Assembly (NCBI GenBank): GCA_964633205.1
Contig: CAZWFN010000069.1
Location: forward strand, 1-29,409
Length of the DNA stretch: 29,409 bases
Origin: CAYVQE01 sp964633205
GTDB taxonomy: Bacteria; Myxococcota; B64-G9
Reading direction: 5' to 3'
This document shows positions 7,193 through 16,350 of the stretch, in pieces. A program made the position numbers and the translations under genes. How positions within the stretch are numbered: position 1 is the first letter of the stretch; every line of letters starts with the position of its first letter. The notes under the pieces were generated by a model. It did not search any database and had not been told where the DNA came from. It saw nothing but the letters and a program-made list of their open reading frames with translations.

Positions 7193-8992
7193 TCAGCGGT
7201 GGCTCCAGCCCAGCCGCAGGAACAACGACTGGTAGCGATCCGAGGTCTCGCCCAGCGCCCGCTCGTCGAACACGAGCTGCAGCTGCTCGTAGCCGGCCGA
7301 CAGGTGGACGGCGGCGAACAGCTCGGCGAAGACCTGCGCGCCGAAGCGCAGCCCGTGGCCGGCGCCGGCCAGCCGATCGGCCGCCCAGACATCGATCAGC
7401 CCGTCGGCCCGCAGCGCCAGGCCGAGCCAGGGCCGCCACAGCCACAGCTGCAGGCCCAGCCCGGCATAGGTATAGGTGTAGCGGGCGCTGAGCACGTCGT
7501 CGAACTTCTCGTCGATGGCGCTGGCGGTGTTGCCGTAGCCGCCGCGCAGCAGCACGGTGGGGCCGGTGGCGACGGTGCGCCCGAGCAGGTGTTCGAAGTC
7601 GAGTCGGTAGACCAGCCCGGCCGCCCAGTGCTGGATATGGGCGGCCAGCTTCTCCGGCCGCACCGCCGAGGCGTACTTCAAGCCGAAGCCGCGCTCGAAG
7701 TGGCCCTCCAGGCCCAGATCGCGCAAAAAGGCCAGCTCGGTGAAGGTGCCCCCGAACAGCCGCCCGGCGATGCGCAGCCCGGGGAAGGGGTCGGCCTGGT
7801 AGCGCGGGCTCAGCCCGGCGCGCTGCAGCATGCTGGCGCCGACGGCCAGCCACAGCTGAGGCACCGGTCCGGGCGGTCCCGAAGGGGCTGCGGGCGCTGC
7901 CGGCCGCTCGATCCCGACCGCGGCGGCCGACGAGTCGGCCGCGGCGGCGGCCATGACGGTGCCGTCCTCGGTACCGTCCTCCGCTGGGGCCTCATCCCCG
8001 CCGGCGGCGGCCTCGGAGCGGGGTTGGTTCTTCTCCAACAAACGAGCCCACTGGGCACGTTGGGCCGCGTCCTGCCGCCCGGCCACTTCTGCCGCCCCGG
8101 CCTGTTGCTCTTCGGCCGCATCCGCCGCCGCCCCGGCCTGGGCCTCTTCGGCCGCATCCGCCGCCGCCCCGGCCTGGGCCTCTTCGGCCGCCGTGACCGC
8201 ATCACCGGCCGCCTCATCCCCGGCCACCGGCGCCAGCGGTACCAGAGCCACGTCGGGCTCCTCGTCCCCGCCGGTCGCAGCCGACGCGTCTGCGGCCGCA
8301 GCGTCTGCGGGTGCAGCGTCTGCGGATGCGCCGTCCTCGGCCGCCCCGCCATCGGCTGCCCCGTCGTCGGCCGCGGCCTGGGCTGCCGCCTCCGGCGCGC
8401 CGTCTCGGCCGGCGGCGTCGACCGGCACCAGCGGCACCAGGGCCACCGCCGCGTCATCGTCACCGGGCCCGTCGCCTGCGGCCTCGTCCGCTGCGGCCGC
8501 CGGCATCGAGCCGAGCGCGCCGGCCACGGCCGCGGCCAGCTTGCCGATGGTTGCCTTGCGCAACCAGGGCCGGGTGTTGCGGTAGGCCTTCTGCAGCGCC
8601 ACCCGGCCGTCCGGCCCGTAGAGGTAGAAGGCGATCTGAAAGCGCTGGCCGACCTTGCGCGCCCGGCAGGTCAACACCCCGTCGAGCTGCATGTCGCGGG
8701 CCAGCCGGCGGATGGCCCGCGGCCGCAGCGCGCGGCGCGCCAGCCGCAGCTGGCGGGCGCGCTCGAGGTAGGCGCGGTAGTCGGTCAGGCTGCGGCCCTC
8801 GGCCCGCAGCGCCTGGCGCAGCCGCACCACCACCCGCCGGCCCATGCCGGCGCCGCTGCGGTCGCGGCAGGCGGCCACCACCAGCTCGCCCGCGCCGGCC
8901 GGGCGGGCGGCCGCCCACAGCAGCAGTCCGGCCAGCCAAAGCGCACCCCAGCGGCACATAGAACGGAGACCCGGGGATCGGCTCGCAGCCAT
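7193..8992 (-). CDS. Outer-membrane protein with periplasmic domain and Ala/Asp/Glu-rich linker
   Basis: The 599-residue protein has three parts. A signal peptide (hydrophobic WGALWLAGLLLWAA, cleavage near AGAGE) leads to a small alpha/beta domain of about 130 residues (LVVAACRDRSGAGMGRRV ... QLDGVLTCRARKVG), which resembles periplasmic domains that read stress-type or lipoprotein partners in myxobacteria (inference). Next come about 200 residues of Ala/Asp/Glu/Gly low complexity, with EAQAGAAADAAE repeated and ALVPLxPV occurring twice. The last 250 residues alternate polar and hydrophobic residues with many aromatics and end FLRLGWSHR, as expected for an outer-membrane beta barrel. The start at 8992 is chosen for AGGAG 8 nt upstream; an in-frame ATG at 9037 has none and would spoil the signal peptide. 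Function is unknown. It is 108 bp downstream of the MATE gene. Confidence 0.8.
   Translation of the reverse strand: MAASRSPGLRSMCRWGALWLAGLLLWAAARPAGAGELVVAACRDRSGAGMGRRVVVRLRQALRAEGRSLTDYRAYLERARQLRLARRALRPRAIRRLARDMQLDGVLTCRARKVGQRFQIAFYLYGPDGRVALQKAYRNTRPWLRKATIGKLAAAVAGALGSMPAAAADEAAGDGPGDDDAAVALVPLVPVDAAGRDGAPEAAAQAAADDGAADGGAAEDGASADAAPADAAAADASAATGGDEEPDVALVPLAPVAGDEAAGDAVTAAEEAQAGAAADAAEEAQAGAAADAAEEQQAGAAEVAGRQDAAQRAQWARLLEKNQPRSEAAAGGDEAPAEDGTEDGTVMAAAAADSSAAAVGIERPAAPAAPSGPPGPVPQLWLAVGASMLQRAGLSPRYQADPFPGLRIAGRLFGGTFTELAFLRDLGLEGHFERGFGLKYASAVRPEKLAAHIQHWAAGLVYRLDFEHLLGRTVATGPTVLLRGGYGNTASAIDEKFDDVLSARYTYTYAGLGLQLWLWRPWLGLALRADGLIDVWAADRLAGAGHGLRFGAQVFAELFAAVHLSAGYEQLQLVFDERALGETSDRYQSLFLRLGWSHR
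8111..8191 (-). repeat. 36-bp tandem repeat in the linker of the outer-membrane protein
   Basis: A 36-bp unit occurs twice without any mismatch (8111-8146, 8147-8182), and a third copy starts at 8183 for 9 bp before diverging. It encodes the 12-residue unit EAQAGAAADAAE. Exact identity means recent slippage or duplication, so copy number may vary between strains. Confidence 0.85.
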
Positions 8993-9100
8993 GGTCCGCT
9001 CCTGACGCTGGAATCGAAGATCGACTGCCATCACCATAGCCCAGCCGCGCCCACCCGAGCAAGGTCGGACCCGGGGCTGCTCGAATCGCGGCGCGCGGGC

Positions 9101-10543
9101 TCAGACCTGCCGCCGGGCCCAGCTGCCGCTGCTGAACAAGGCCACCAGCAGCAGGCCCTTGATGATCGAGGTACCCGATATGGCCCACCACACCCCCTCG
9201 ACGCCCCAGCCCAACCAGTCCGACAGGGCGTAGGCCAGCGGGATGCGCGCCAGGTTGAGGCTGACCGCCACCAGCATGGGCGGCAGGGTGTGGCCGGCGC
9301 CGTTGAAGCCGCCGCCGAGCACGATCTCCAGGCCCATGAACACCTGCGACCAGGCCAGGATGCGCACGTAGGTGGCGCCGGCGGCCACCGTCTGCGGATC
9401 GCCGGTGAACAAAGAGGCGATCTGCTCGTCGAGCAGGAAGAAGCAGATGGAAAAGACCAGCAGCACGCCCGCGGCCAGCCCGGCCGCGCTCCAGGCGAAA
9501 CGGCCCGCGCGCCGCGGCTTGCCGGCGCCCAGGTTTTGACCGACCAGCGCCGCGGTGGCCAGCGACACGCCGATGGCCAGAAAGAAGCTCATGCCCTCGA
9601 CCGTATGGCCGATGCGGATGGCGGCCACCTGGTGCGCCCCGTAGCTGGCCGGGATGCGCACCAACACCATGTAGACCCCCGGGAACAGCACCATGGACAG
9701 CCCGTGAGGCGCGCCGATGCGCACCACCGCCAGCAGCTGGCTCCAGCCCCAGCTCACCCGTTCGAGCAGGTGGACCCGGATGCGCCCCGGCAGCAGCGCC
9801 GGGCGCAGCCGCTGCCAGCCGCCGGCGCAGGCCCCCAGCCGCCGGCCCCGGGCCAGCAGCCACAGGCCCAGCGCCACCCACACCGTGCGCGCCACCACGG
9901 TGGCCAGGGCAGCGCCGGCCAAGCCCAGCCGCGGCAGCGGCCCCACCCCGACCATCAACAGCGGATCCAACCCGGCGTTGATCAGCAGGCTCAGCGCCAT
10001 CAGCCACATGGGCGTCAGGGTGTCGCCGGCGGCGCGGAACACGGCGCCGATGGTGAACGACAGGAACAGCAGCGGCGCGCCCAGCAGCAGCACCCGCATG
10101 TAGTCCAGCCCACCGGTGCGCATGGCGCCGCTTGCGCCCATCAGGTCGAACAGCGGGTCCAGTGCGAGCCAGACCGCGCCGGCCACCACCAGCGACCACA
10201 CCAGCGCGTAGCGCAGGCCGCGGGCGGCCACCTGCTCGGCCGCGGCCCGCCGGCCCTCGCCGATGCGGCGCGAGACGATGGCGGTCAGCCCGACCGAGAT
10301 AAGCCCGGCCAGCCCGAAGGTGGCCCACAGCACGTAGCCGCCCTGGCCGATGCCGGCCAGCGCGTCGCGCCCCAGCAGCCGGCCCACCCAGACGGTGTCG
10401 ATGATGTTGTAGGCGTTCTGCAGGTACATCATCAGCACCGACGGCGCCGCCAGCTCCAGGATCACCGGCAGCAACGGGCCATCGGCGGTGATGCGGTTGT
10501 CCGCCGCCGGCGGGTTGCACTCAGCGACGCTCGGCGGCCTCAT
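9101..10543 (-). CDS. MATE family multidrug/solute exporter
   Basis: The 480-residue inner-membrane protein has about 12 hydrophobic segments in two similar halves, as in MATE (MatE/NorM/DinF) antiporters, which expel organic compounds in exchange for Na+ or H+. Recognisable stretches are LELAAPSVLMMYLQNAYNIIDTVWVGRLLG at the start of half one, AIVSRRIGEGRR after segment 2, FRAAGDTLTPMWLM in segment 5, and LVGQNLGAGKPRRA, the matching motif in half two. Its ATG lies inside the 3' end of the FAD enzyme gene (23-bp overlap) and has almost no Shine-Dalgarno, which points to translational coupling. Substrate is unknown. The overlap suggests it could export, or protect against, something connected with that enzyme. 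Confidence 0.9.
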   Translation of the reverse strand: MRPPSVAECNPPAADNRITADGPLLPVILELAAPSVLMMYLQNAYNIIDTVWVGRLLGRDALAGIGQGGYVLWATFGLAGLISVGLTAIVSRRIGEGRRAAAEQVAARGLRYALVWSLVVAGAVWLALDPLFDLMGASGAMRTGGLDYMRVLLLGAPLLFLSFTIGAVFRAAGDTLTPMWLMALSLLINAGLDPLLMVGVGPLPRLGLAGAALATVVARTVWVALGLWLLARGRRLGACAGGWQRLRPALLPGRIRVHLLERVSWGWSQLLAVVRIGAPHGLSMVLFPGVYMVLVRIPASYGAHQVAAIRIGHTVEGMSFFLAIGVSLATAALVGQNLGAGKPRRAGRFAWSAAGLAAGVLLVFSICFFLLDEQIASLFTGDPQTVAAGATYVRILAWSQVFMGLEIVLGGGFNGAGHTLPPMLVAVSLNLARIPLAYALSDWLGWGVEGVWWAISGTSIIKGLLLVALFSSGSWARRQV

Positions 10544-11984
10544 GGTACTCGGCGTCGATGTTGATGCGCCAGACGTCGTAGCGCCCGGGGGGGTCGGCCA
10601 GCAGGTTGCGAGCCGCCAGCAGACCCGAGTACAGCGAGTGATCCATGTTGTTGTACTTGTACAGCCCGCCCCGGCCGGCCGGCTGCAGGTTGACCAGGCC
10701 GTCGATGGCGCGCCGCACCCGGGCGTAGGGTGCGGCGTAGCCCAGGTAGTAGGTGGGGTAGGAGTCGGTCTCGCGCACCACCCAGCCCGGACCCAGCGCG
10801 CCGCGGGGCACCAGGCCCATGCGCACCACCTCGTCGCCGGCCATGGCGATCAGGCTGGCGTCGTCCAGCGCCCACACCTCGTCGTCGCGGAACACGAAGT
10901 ACTCGACGCTGATCGGGCTGACCCCGGCCGTGCCGGCCATGCGGGGTGAGAAGTTGCGGTAGTTGGCCAGCCGGGCCATACGCACCTGCGGGTCGTGGAC
11001 GTAGATCCACTGGTCCGGGAACAGATCGGCCCGCTCGGCCACCAGATTGACGGTGATGTGATCGCGGTAGTACAGCGCCTGGCAGGCCGCCAGCACCTCG
11101 GCCGGCGGCGGCGGAGTCAGCATCTCGAGCAGGCGGGTCAGCGGCAGGGTGGAGACGAAGCGCTCCGCCGCCACCCGCAGCGGCCCGTCCGCGGTCAGCG
11201 CCTCGACCGCCGCGATCCGATCGTCTCGTCGTTCGACCCGCCGCACCTCGGCGTCGAAGCAGAACGTGACCCCGGCGGCGGCGGCCCGCTCGGCCATGCG
11301 CTCGTACATCTGCCCGGCGCCCAGCACCGGGTAGTCGAACTCGTCGACCAGGGTCTTGGGCCGGGTGCCCAGGGCCACCCCGAAGGCGTTCTTGGCCACT
11401 CCGAGCAGATCCAGGCCCTTGATGCGCTGCGCCGCCCAGTCGGCGCCGATCTGGCTGCAGGGGATGCCCCAGACCTTCTCGGTGTAGGTCTTGAAGAAGC
11501 TCTCGTAGAGCCGGCTGCCGAACTTGGCCGCCACCCACTGCTCGAAGGTCTCGGCCCGCTCGGCATCGCGGGCCACCGCCGCCCACAAGTAAGAGGCCAG
11601 CGCCCGGGTGGCCGCCACCGGCCCCAGCTTGGGCAGGGCGTCGAGGGCCGAGACCGGGTACAGGTAGAAGCGCTGGTCGTAGAAGATGCGCGTCAGCCGC
11701 TGCACCGGCCGGAAGTCCTCGCCCAGCATCTCGTGCCACAGGGCGTCGACCTCGCGGTTCTGGGTGAAGAAGCGGTGCGGGCCGACATCGAAGCGGTGGC
11801 CGTCGAAGCACTCGGTGCGGGCCAGGCCGCCGGGCGTGGCGTTGCGATCCAGCACCAGCACGTCGCTGCACCCGCCGCGCGCCAGCTCCAGCGCGGCCGC
11901 CAGGCCGGCCGGCCCGGCGCCCAGCACGCAGATCCCGGTGCTCAGTTCGCGCGGCGGCGTGGCGCTTCCGGTCGACGGGCTCAA
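10521..11984 (-). CDS. FAD-dependent amine-oxidase-fold oxidoreductase (UDP-galactopyranose mutase/protoporphyrinogen oxidase-like)
   Basis: The 487-residue flavoprotein begins with the FAD motif ICVLGAGPAGLAAALELAR (GxGxxG at 22-27), followed by VLDRNATPGGLAR and GHRFDVGPHRFFT, the second signature of the amine oxidase/Glf superfamily. The C-terminal FAD contact region is NLQPAGRGGLYKYNNMDHSLYSG. This subgroup acts on nucleotide sugars, carotenoid-like polyenes or porphyrinogens; the real substrate cannot be read here. I chose the TTG at 11984 because AGGGAGG is 6 nt ahead. An in-frame ATG at 12026 has no ribosome site, lies about 8 nt from the predicted transcription start and adds only Arg-rich residues. 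It has its own promoter after the RND gene and overlaps the MATE exporter gene downstream. Confidence 0.85.
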   Translation of the reverse strand: MSPSTGSATPPRELSTGICVLGAGPAGLAAALELARGGCSDVLVLDRNATPGGLARTECFDGHRFDVGPHRFFTQNREVDALWHEMLGEDFRPVQRLTRIFYDQRFYLYPVSALDALPKLGPVAATRALASYLWAAVARDAERAETFEQWVAAKFGSRLYESFFKTYTEKVWGIPCSQIGADWAAQRIKGLDLLGVAKNAFGVALGTRPKTLVDEFDYPVLGAGQMYERMAERAAAAGVTFCFDAEVRRVERRDDRIAAVEALTADGPLRVAAERFVSTLPLTRLLEMLTPPPPAEVLAACQALYYRDHITVNLVAERADLFPDQWIYVHDPQVRMARLANYRNFSPRMAGTAGVSPISVEYFVFRDDEVWALDDASLIAMAGDEVVRMGLVPRGALGPGWVVRETDSYPTYYLGYAAPYARVRRAIDGLVNLQPAGRGGLYKYNNMDHSLYSGLLAARNLLADPPGRYDVWRINIDAEYHEAAERR

Positions 11985-12040
11985 GCGGTGCCTCCCTCGG
12001 CCGCGGCGGCGATTCGCTGCCGCCATGGGGTGGATTTCGG

Positions 12041-12070
12041 ATTATACGGACGGGCGGGCATCGATGCCAG
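12041..12070 (-). promoter_or_regulatory. Sigma-70-type promoter of the FAD enzyme/MATE pair
   Basis: On the minus strand CTGGCA (12070-12065) and a perfect TATAAT (12046-12041) are separated by 18 nt. The expected start near 12034 leaves a 50-nt leader to the TTG start. The promoter lies in the 97-bp gap after the RND pump gene, so the pair can be expressed apart from the efflux operon. Confidence 0.5.
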
Positions 12071-12081
12071 TCGCCGCCGGC

Positions 12082-15000
12082 TCAATTGCTGCGAGCCGGC
12101 GCCGCGGCGTCCTTGCGCTTTGCGCCCCGGCGGCGCAAGCGGCCCAGCAGCCCGGCCGCGTCGTCGAACAGGCTGTAGACCACCGGCACCACCACCAGGG
12201 TCAACAGGGTGGACATGATCAGCCCGCCGATCACGGCCACCGCCATGGGCGCGCGCATCTCGGCGCCGTAGCCCTCGCTCAGCGCAATGGGCAGCATACC
12301 GAAGACCATGGCCGCGGTGGTCATCAGGATGGGCCGCAGCCGCACCGGCCCGGCGGTCAGCAGCGCCTCGCTGCGCTCCAGCCCGTCGCGCCGGCGCAGG
12401 GTGTTGGTGTAGTCGATCAGCAGGATGGCGTTCTTGGTCACCAGCCCCATCAGCATGATGATGCCGATCATGGCCATGATGCTGATGTGCTGGCCGGCCA
12501 ACAGCAGCGCCCCCAGCGCGCCGACGACCGACAGGGGCAGCGACATCATGATGGTCAGCGGATGGATCAGGCTCTCGAACTGGCTGGCCAGCACCATGTA
12601 GATCATGATCACCGCCAGCGCCAGCGAGAACAGCAGGTGGCCCATGCTCTCCTCGGCCACCCGCGCCTGGCCCGAAAACCCGGTCTGGATCTCGGGCGGC
12701 AGGATCTCGGCGGCCACCCGGCGCACCTCGTCGAGCGCCGGGCCGAGCGCCTTGTCCGCGGCCAGGTTGCCGAGCACCGTGATCTGGCGCTGGCGGGCCT
12801 GGCGATCGATCTGCGTCGGCCCGGTATCGGTGCGCACCGTGGCCAGGTTGGGCAGCGGGATCAGCCGGCCGCTGGTCGCCGAGCGCACCTCGAGGTCGGC
12901 GATCTGCTCGGCCCGGCGGCGGTCGTCGCCCGGCAACCGCACCCGGATGGGGATGTCCTCGCCGCCCACGCGCAACTGCGAGGCCTCGACGCCGCCGATC
13001 AGGGCGCGCACCGCCTGACCCACCGAGGCGGTGAGCACCCCCAACCCGGCGGCTCGTCCGCGATCCATGACCACCTCCACCTCGGGCTTGCCCGCCTCCC
13101 AGGTGGTGTCCAGATCCACGAATCCCGGCCGCTGCTCGAGGGCGGCCACGATGCGGCGGGTGTAGATGTCGAGCTGCTCCAGGTTGCCGCCGCGCACGTC
13201 GAACTGGATGGCGGCATTGCGCATGCCGGAGTCGCCGCCGACCAGCCCGATCTCCTCTATCGACACCTCGGCCGCACGCAGGTCGGCGAACTGCTGGCGC
13301 AGCCGGTCCATGAAGTCCAGCTGGCCCAGCGCGCGCTGGTCCTTGGGGGTCATCTTGACGAAGACCTTGGCCACGTTCTGCTTCTGCTGGGCGTCGGCGC
13401 CGATGGTGGTCACGGTACCGGCCACCACATCCTGGTGGGCCCGGATGCGCGCGGCCACCTCGCCGGCCACCCGCTCGGTCTCGGCCAGGTTGGTGCCGGT
13501 CGGGGTGGTGACCACCACGTTGAAGCGCGACATGTCGAACGAGGGAATGAACGAGGTGGGCAGCAGGCCGGCCAGGTAGAGGCTGCCGGCAAAGACCGCC
13601 AGGGCGAGGCCCACCGTGGAGATTCGGTGGCGCAAGGCCCAGCCGATGAGGGCCCGGTAGCCGCGATCGAGCCCCCCCAGCACCCGCTCGATGCCGCGGT
13701 AGAACCAGTTGTCGCCGGCCGGCACCAAAAAGCGCGAGGACAGCATGGGGGTCAGGGTGAACGAGACGAACAGCGAGATCAGCACCGCCACCGCCACGGT
13801 CAGGCCGAACTCGTAGAACATCTGCCCCACCATGCCCTGGGTGAACGCGACCGGCACGAACACGGCCACGATGGACATGGTGGTCGCCAACACGGCCAGG
13901 CCGATCTCGCCGGCGCCCTCGCCGGCGGCGGCCATGGCGGTCTTGCCCTGCTCCAGGTGGCGGTAGATGTTTTCGATGACCACGATGGCGTCGTCGATCA
14001 GGATGCCGATCGACAGCGTCAGCGCCAGCATGGTCAGGGTGTTGAAGGTAAAGCCCATGGCCAGGATGAAGGCGAAGGTGCCCACCACCGAGGTCGGAAT
14101 GGCCAGCGCCGCGATCAGGGTCGAGCGCACGTTGCGCAAAAACAGAAACACGATCACCACCGCCAAAAAGGCGCCGAACAGCATGTCGAACTGTACGTGC
14201 TCGATGGAGGTCTTGGTGAAGGTGGTGTTGTCGACGGCCACGAAGGCCTGGTAGCCGGCTGGAAACTGATCGGCCAGCTCGGCCAGTCGGGCTTTGACCC
14301 GGTCGCCGACGCGCACCGCGTTGGTGCCCGATTGCTTGCGCACGCTCAGCACCACCGCCTGGGTCCCATCGAGCGTGGCGGCCGAGCGGCGCTCCTCCAA
14401 TCCGTCCTCCACCCGGGCCACGTCGCGCAGCCGCACCGGCTGGCCGCGCTCCTGGCGGATCTTCAGATCGGCGATCTCGGCCACCGAGGCGAACTCGCCG
14501 TCGACGGTGACGGTGAACTCGGTGGTGCCGGTGGTCAGCCGGCCGCCCGGGAAGTCGAGGTTGCTGGCGGCCAGGGCCTGGATGACGTCGGTGACGCTGA
14601 GCCCGCGCACTTCGAGCTGATCGGCATCGACCCAGATCTTGATCTCGCGTTCCTGGCCGCCGACGATCTCCACCGTGCCCACGCCCGGCAGCGATTGCAG
14701 CGGCTCCTGGACGCGCTTCTCGGCGAACTCGGTGATGCGGTCGATGGCGCCCGGTCCGCCCACCGCCACCGTCAGGATTGGCATGGCGTCCAGGTCGAGC
14801 TTCTGCACCTGGGGCGGATCGGCGTCCTCGGGCAGGTCGGCCTCGATACCGGCGATCTTGTCACGCACGTCCTGGGTGGCCTGGTCGATGTCGCGCTCGA
14901 GCTCGAACTCGATGATCACCTGCGACACGTTCTCCACGCTGACCGAGCGCAGGGTGCGCACGCCGTTGAGCGTGCTGACCGCGTCTTCGATCCGCTCGCT

Positions 15001-15189
15001 GATCTCGCGCTCGACCGTCTCCGGATCGGCGCCCGGGTACACGGTCACCACCGTGGTCAGCGGGAAGTCGACGTCGGGCATCATGTCCAGCCCGATGCGG
15101 CTGTAGGACACGGCGCCGAAAACCAGCAAGGCGGTGATCACCATGGCGGTGAACACCGGCCGGCGGATGGATACGTCGGAAAGGAACAT
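12082..15189 (-). CDS. RND (HAE1 family) multidrug efflux pump, inner-membrane subunit
   Basis: The 1035-residue protein is an AcrB-type proton antiporter. It starts with MFLSDVSIRRPVFTAMV, the hallmark N-terminus, and has TM1 at about 11-30, a large periplasmic loop, TM2-6, a second RRP-type half, and further TM bundles to the C-terminus. The proton-relay aspartates are D399 and D400 in LSIGILIDDAIVVIENI. Motif PNLATVRTDTGPTQIDRQARQR and the C-terminal LVTKNAILLIDYTN fit HAE1/MexF-like pumps. It works in a trimer with the adaptor (stop 11 bp upstream of this start) and the TolC-type channel. Drug range cannot be predicted. The C-terminus ends in a short basic tail. Normal length, no frameshift. 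Confidence 0.96.
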   Translation of the reverse strand: MFLSDVSIRRPVFTAMVITALLVFGAVSYSRIGLDMMPDVDFPLTTVVTVYPGADPETVEREISERIEDAVSTLNGVRTLRSVSVENVSQVIIEFELERDIDQATQDVRDKIAGIEADLPEDADPPQVQKLDLDAMPILTVAVGGPGAIDRITEFAEKRVQEPLQSLPGVGTVEIVGGQEREIKIWVDADQLEVRGLSVTDVIQALAASNLDFPGGRLTTGTTEFTVTVDGEFASVAEIADLKIRQERGQPVRLRDVARVEDGLEERRSAATLDGTQAVVLSVRKQSGTNAVRVGDRVKARLAELADQFPAGYQAFVAVDNTTFTKTSIEHVQFDMLFGAFLAVVIVFLFLRNVRSTLIAALAIPTSVVGTFAFILAMGFTFNTLTMLALTLSIGILIDDAIVVIENIYRHLEQGKTAMAAAGEGAGEIGLAVLATTMSIVAVFVPVAFTQGMVGQMFYEFGLTVAVAVLISLFVSFTLTPMLSSRFLVPAGDNWFYRGIERVLGGLDRGYRALIGWALRHRISTVGLALAVFAGSLYLAGLLPTSFIPSFDMSRFNVVVTTPTGTNLAETERVAGEVAARIRAHQDVVAGTVTTIGADAQQKQNVAKVFVKMTPKDQRALGQLDFMDRLRQQFADLRAAEVSIEEIGLVGGDSGMRNAAIQFDVRGGNLEQLDIYTRRIVAALEQRPGFVDLDTTWEAGKPEVEVVMDRGRAAGLGVLTASVGQAVRALIGGVEASQLRVGGEDIPIRVRLPGDDRRRAEQIADLEVRSATSGRLIPLPNLATVRTDTGPTQIDRQARQRQITVLGNLAADKALGPALDEVRRVAAEILPPEIQTGFSGQARVAEESMGHLLFSLALAVIMIYMVLASQFESLIHPLTIMMSLPLSVVGALGALLLAGQHISIMAMIGIIMLMGLVTKNAILLIDYTNTLRRRDGLERSEALLTAGPVRLRPILMTTAAMVFGMLPIALSEGYGAEMRAPMAVAVIGGLIMSTLLTLVVVPVVYSLFDDAAGLLGRLRRRGAKRKDAAAPARSN

Positions 15190-15200
15190 GGCCGCCGCCC

Positions 15201-16346
15201 CTAGCCCTGCTGGTCGGAGGCGGATTCCTCCGCGGCGGACGCGGCCGCCTGCGCCCGCACGGCCTCGCCCTCGGTCAGCTCGGTCACGGCGGTGACGATC
15301 AGCCGCTGGCCGGCCGCCAAGCCCTCGCGCACCACCACCCGATCGCCGTCGGTCTCACCGAGCACCACCGGAACGCGCTCGGCCCGGCCGTCGCGGGCCA
15401 CGAACACGAAGGGCCGGCCGGCGTCGCGGCGCACCGCCCGCAGCGGCACCAGCAGCACCTCCTGGCTATCGCTGCGCGTCAGCTCGACCCGGGCGAAGGC
15501 CCCGGCCTTGATGGCCCCGTCGGCGTTGTCCAGCCGCACCCGCACCTCGAAGGTCTGGGTGCCGGGCTGGATGCGGTCCGAGGCGAAGATCACCTCGCCC
15601 TGGCGCTCGACGCCGGCCGAGTCGATGCGCACCCGGGCCGACTGGCCCTCGCCCACCGCCCCGGCTTCGCGCTCGGGCAGGTAGGTCTGCACCTCGAGCG
15701 CGGCGGTATCGACCACCTTGACCAACATGGTGGGCGGCATCGACGGGGCGTACTCCCCGACCTCCTTGAGCACCATGGTGACCACCCCGTCGTAGGGCGC
15801 GCGCAGCACGCTGTCGCGCAGCGCCTTGCGGGCCTGCTTCAGCGCCACCTCGGCCTGGCGCACCTGGGCCGCGGCGCCGTCGTAGCCGGCGATCACCTTG
15901 TCGTAGGAGGCCCGCGGTACGGCCTTGTTGGCCAGCAGCCGATCGAAGCGCTTTTTCTCCCGGGCCGCCGAGTCCAGCGCCACCTGGGCGGCGGCCAGGG
16001 CCGCTTCCGCTTGCTCGACGCCCAGCAGGAAGCTCGAGCGATCCAGGCGCAGCAACACCTGGCCGGCGCTCACCCGGTCGCCGCGCTGGACCGCGATCTG
16101 GTCGATGCGCCCGGGCACCGAGGCCGACAGCAGGCTCTCGCGCCGCGGCAGGGCGGTACCGCTGGCCCGGATCAGCGAGCGGTGGGCCTCCGGCCGCAGG
16201 GCGACGGTCTCGACCGAACGCTCGTGCGCGGCGCGGTCTGCCGGGGCGGCCTTGGCCTGCGGCTCCAGCGCGCCCGAACCCTGGCAGCCGGCGGTCGCCA
16301 GCAGACCCAGCCCCAGAATGGTTCCGATAGCGGTGTGCGGTCTCAC
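15201..16346 (-). CDS. RND efflux periplasmic adaptor (membrane fusion protein), lipoprotein
   Basis: The 381-residue protein bridges the RND pump and the outer-membrane channel. The GTG at 16346 is chosen because GGAGGTGA stands just upstream; a longer frame from 16481 would bury the signal peptide. The signal peptide ends in the lipobox LATAGC (C21), so it is anchored to the inner membrane. Order of domains: barrel-sandwich (lipoyl) half ASVPGRIDQIAVQRGDRVSAGQVLLRLD, a helical hairpin (about 105-175, VEQAEAALAAAQVALDSA ... EVALKQARKAL), the second lipoyl half LRAPYDGVVTMVLKEVGEY, then beta-barrel (VRLDNADGAIKAGAFARVEL) and membrane-proximal domains. It has the short hairpin usual for RND partners. 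It sits 4 bp after the channel gene and 11 bp before the pump gene. Confidence 0.95.
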   Translation of the reverse strand: MRPHTAIGTILGLGLLATAGCQGSGALEPQAKAAPADRAAHERSVETVALRPEAHRSLIRASGTALPRRESLLSASVPGRIDQIAVQRGDRVSAGQVLLRLDRSSFLLGVEQAEAALAAAQVALDSAAREKKRFDRLLANKAVPRASYDKVIAGYDGAAAQVRQAEVALKQARKALRDSVLRAPYDGVVTMVLKEVGEYAPSMPPTMLVKVVDTAALEVQTYLPEREAGAVGEGQSARVRIDSAGVERQGEVIFASDRIQPGTQTFEVRVRLDNADGAIKAGAFARVELTRSDSQEVLLVPLRAVRRDAGRPFVFVARDGRAERVPVVLGETDGDRVVVREGLAAGQRLIVTAVTELTEGEAVRAQAAASAAEESASDQQG

Positions 16347-16350
16347 GGGA

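Noticed and set aside
8078..8330. Possible CRISPR-like or mobile repeat array
   Set aside because: The repeats are in frame, without unique spacers, and encode Ala-rich linker residues.
7181..10564. Open frame of 1127 codons on the plus strand, antisense to the outer-membrane and MATE genes
   Set aside because: It is Gln/His/Arg/Gly-rich with no domain, crosses two well-supported minus-strand genes and their spacer, and arises because GC-rich codons leave few stops on the opposite strand.
11686..15204. Open frame of 1172 codons on the plus strand, antisense to the RND pump
   Set aside because: Composition is repetitive Gly/His/Gln/Val with no recognisable motif, and the pump on the other strand is beyond doubt. 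A shadow of codon bias.
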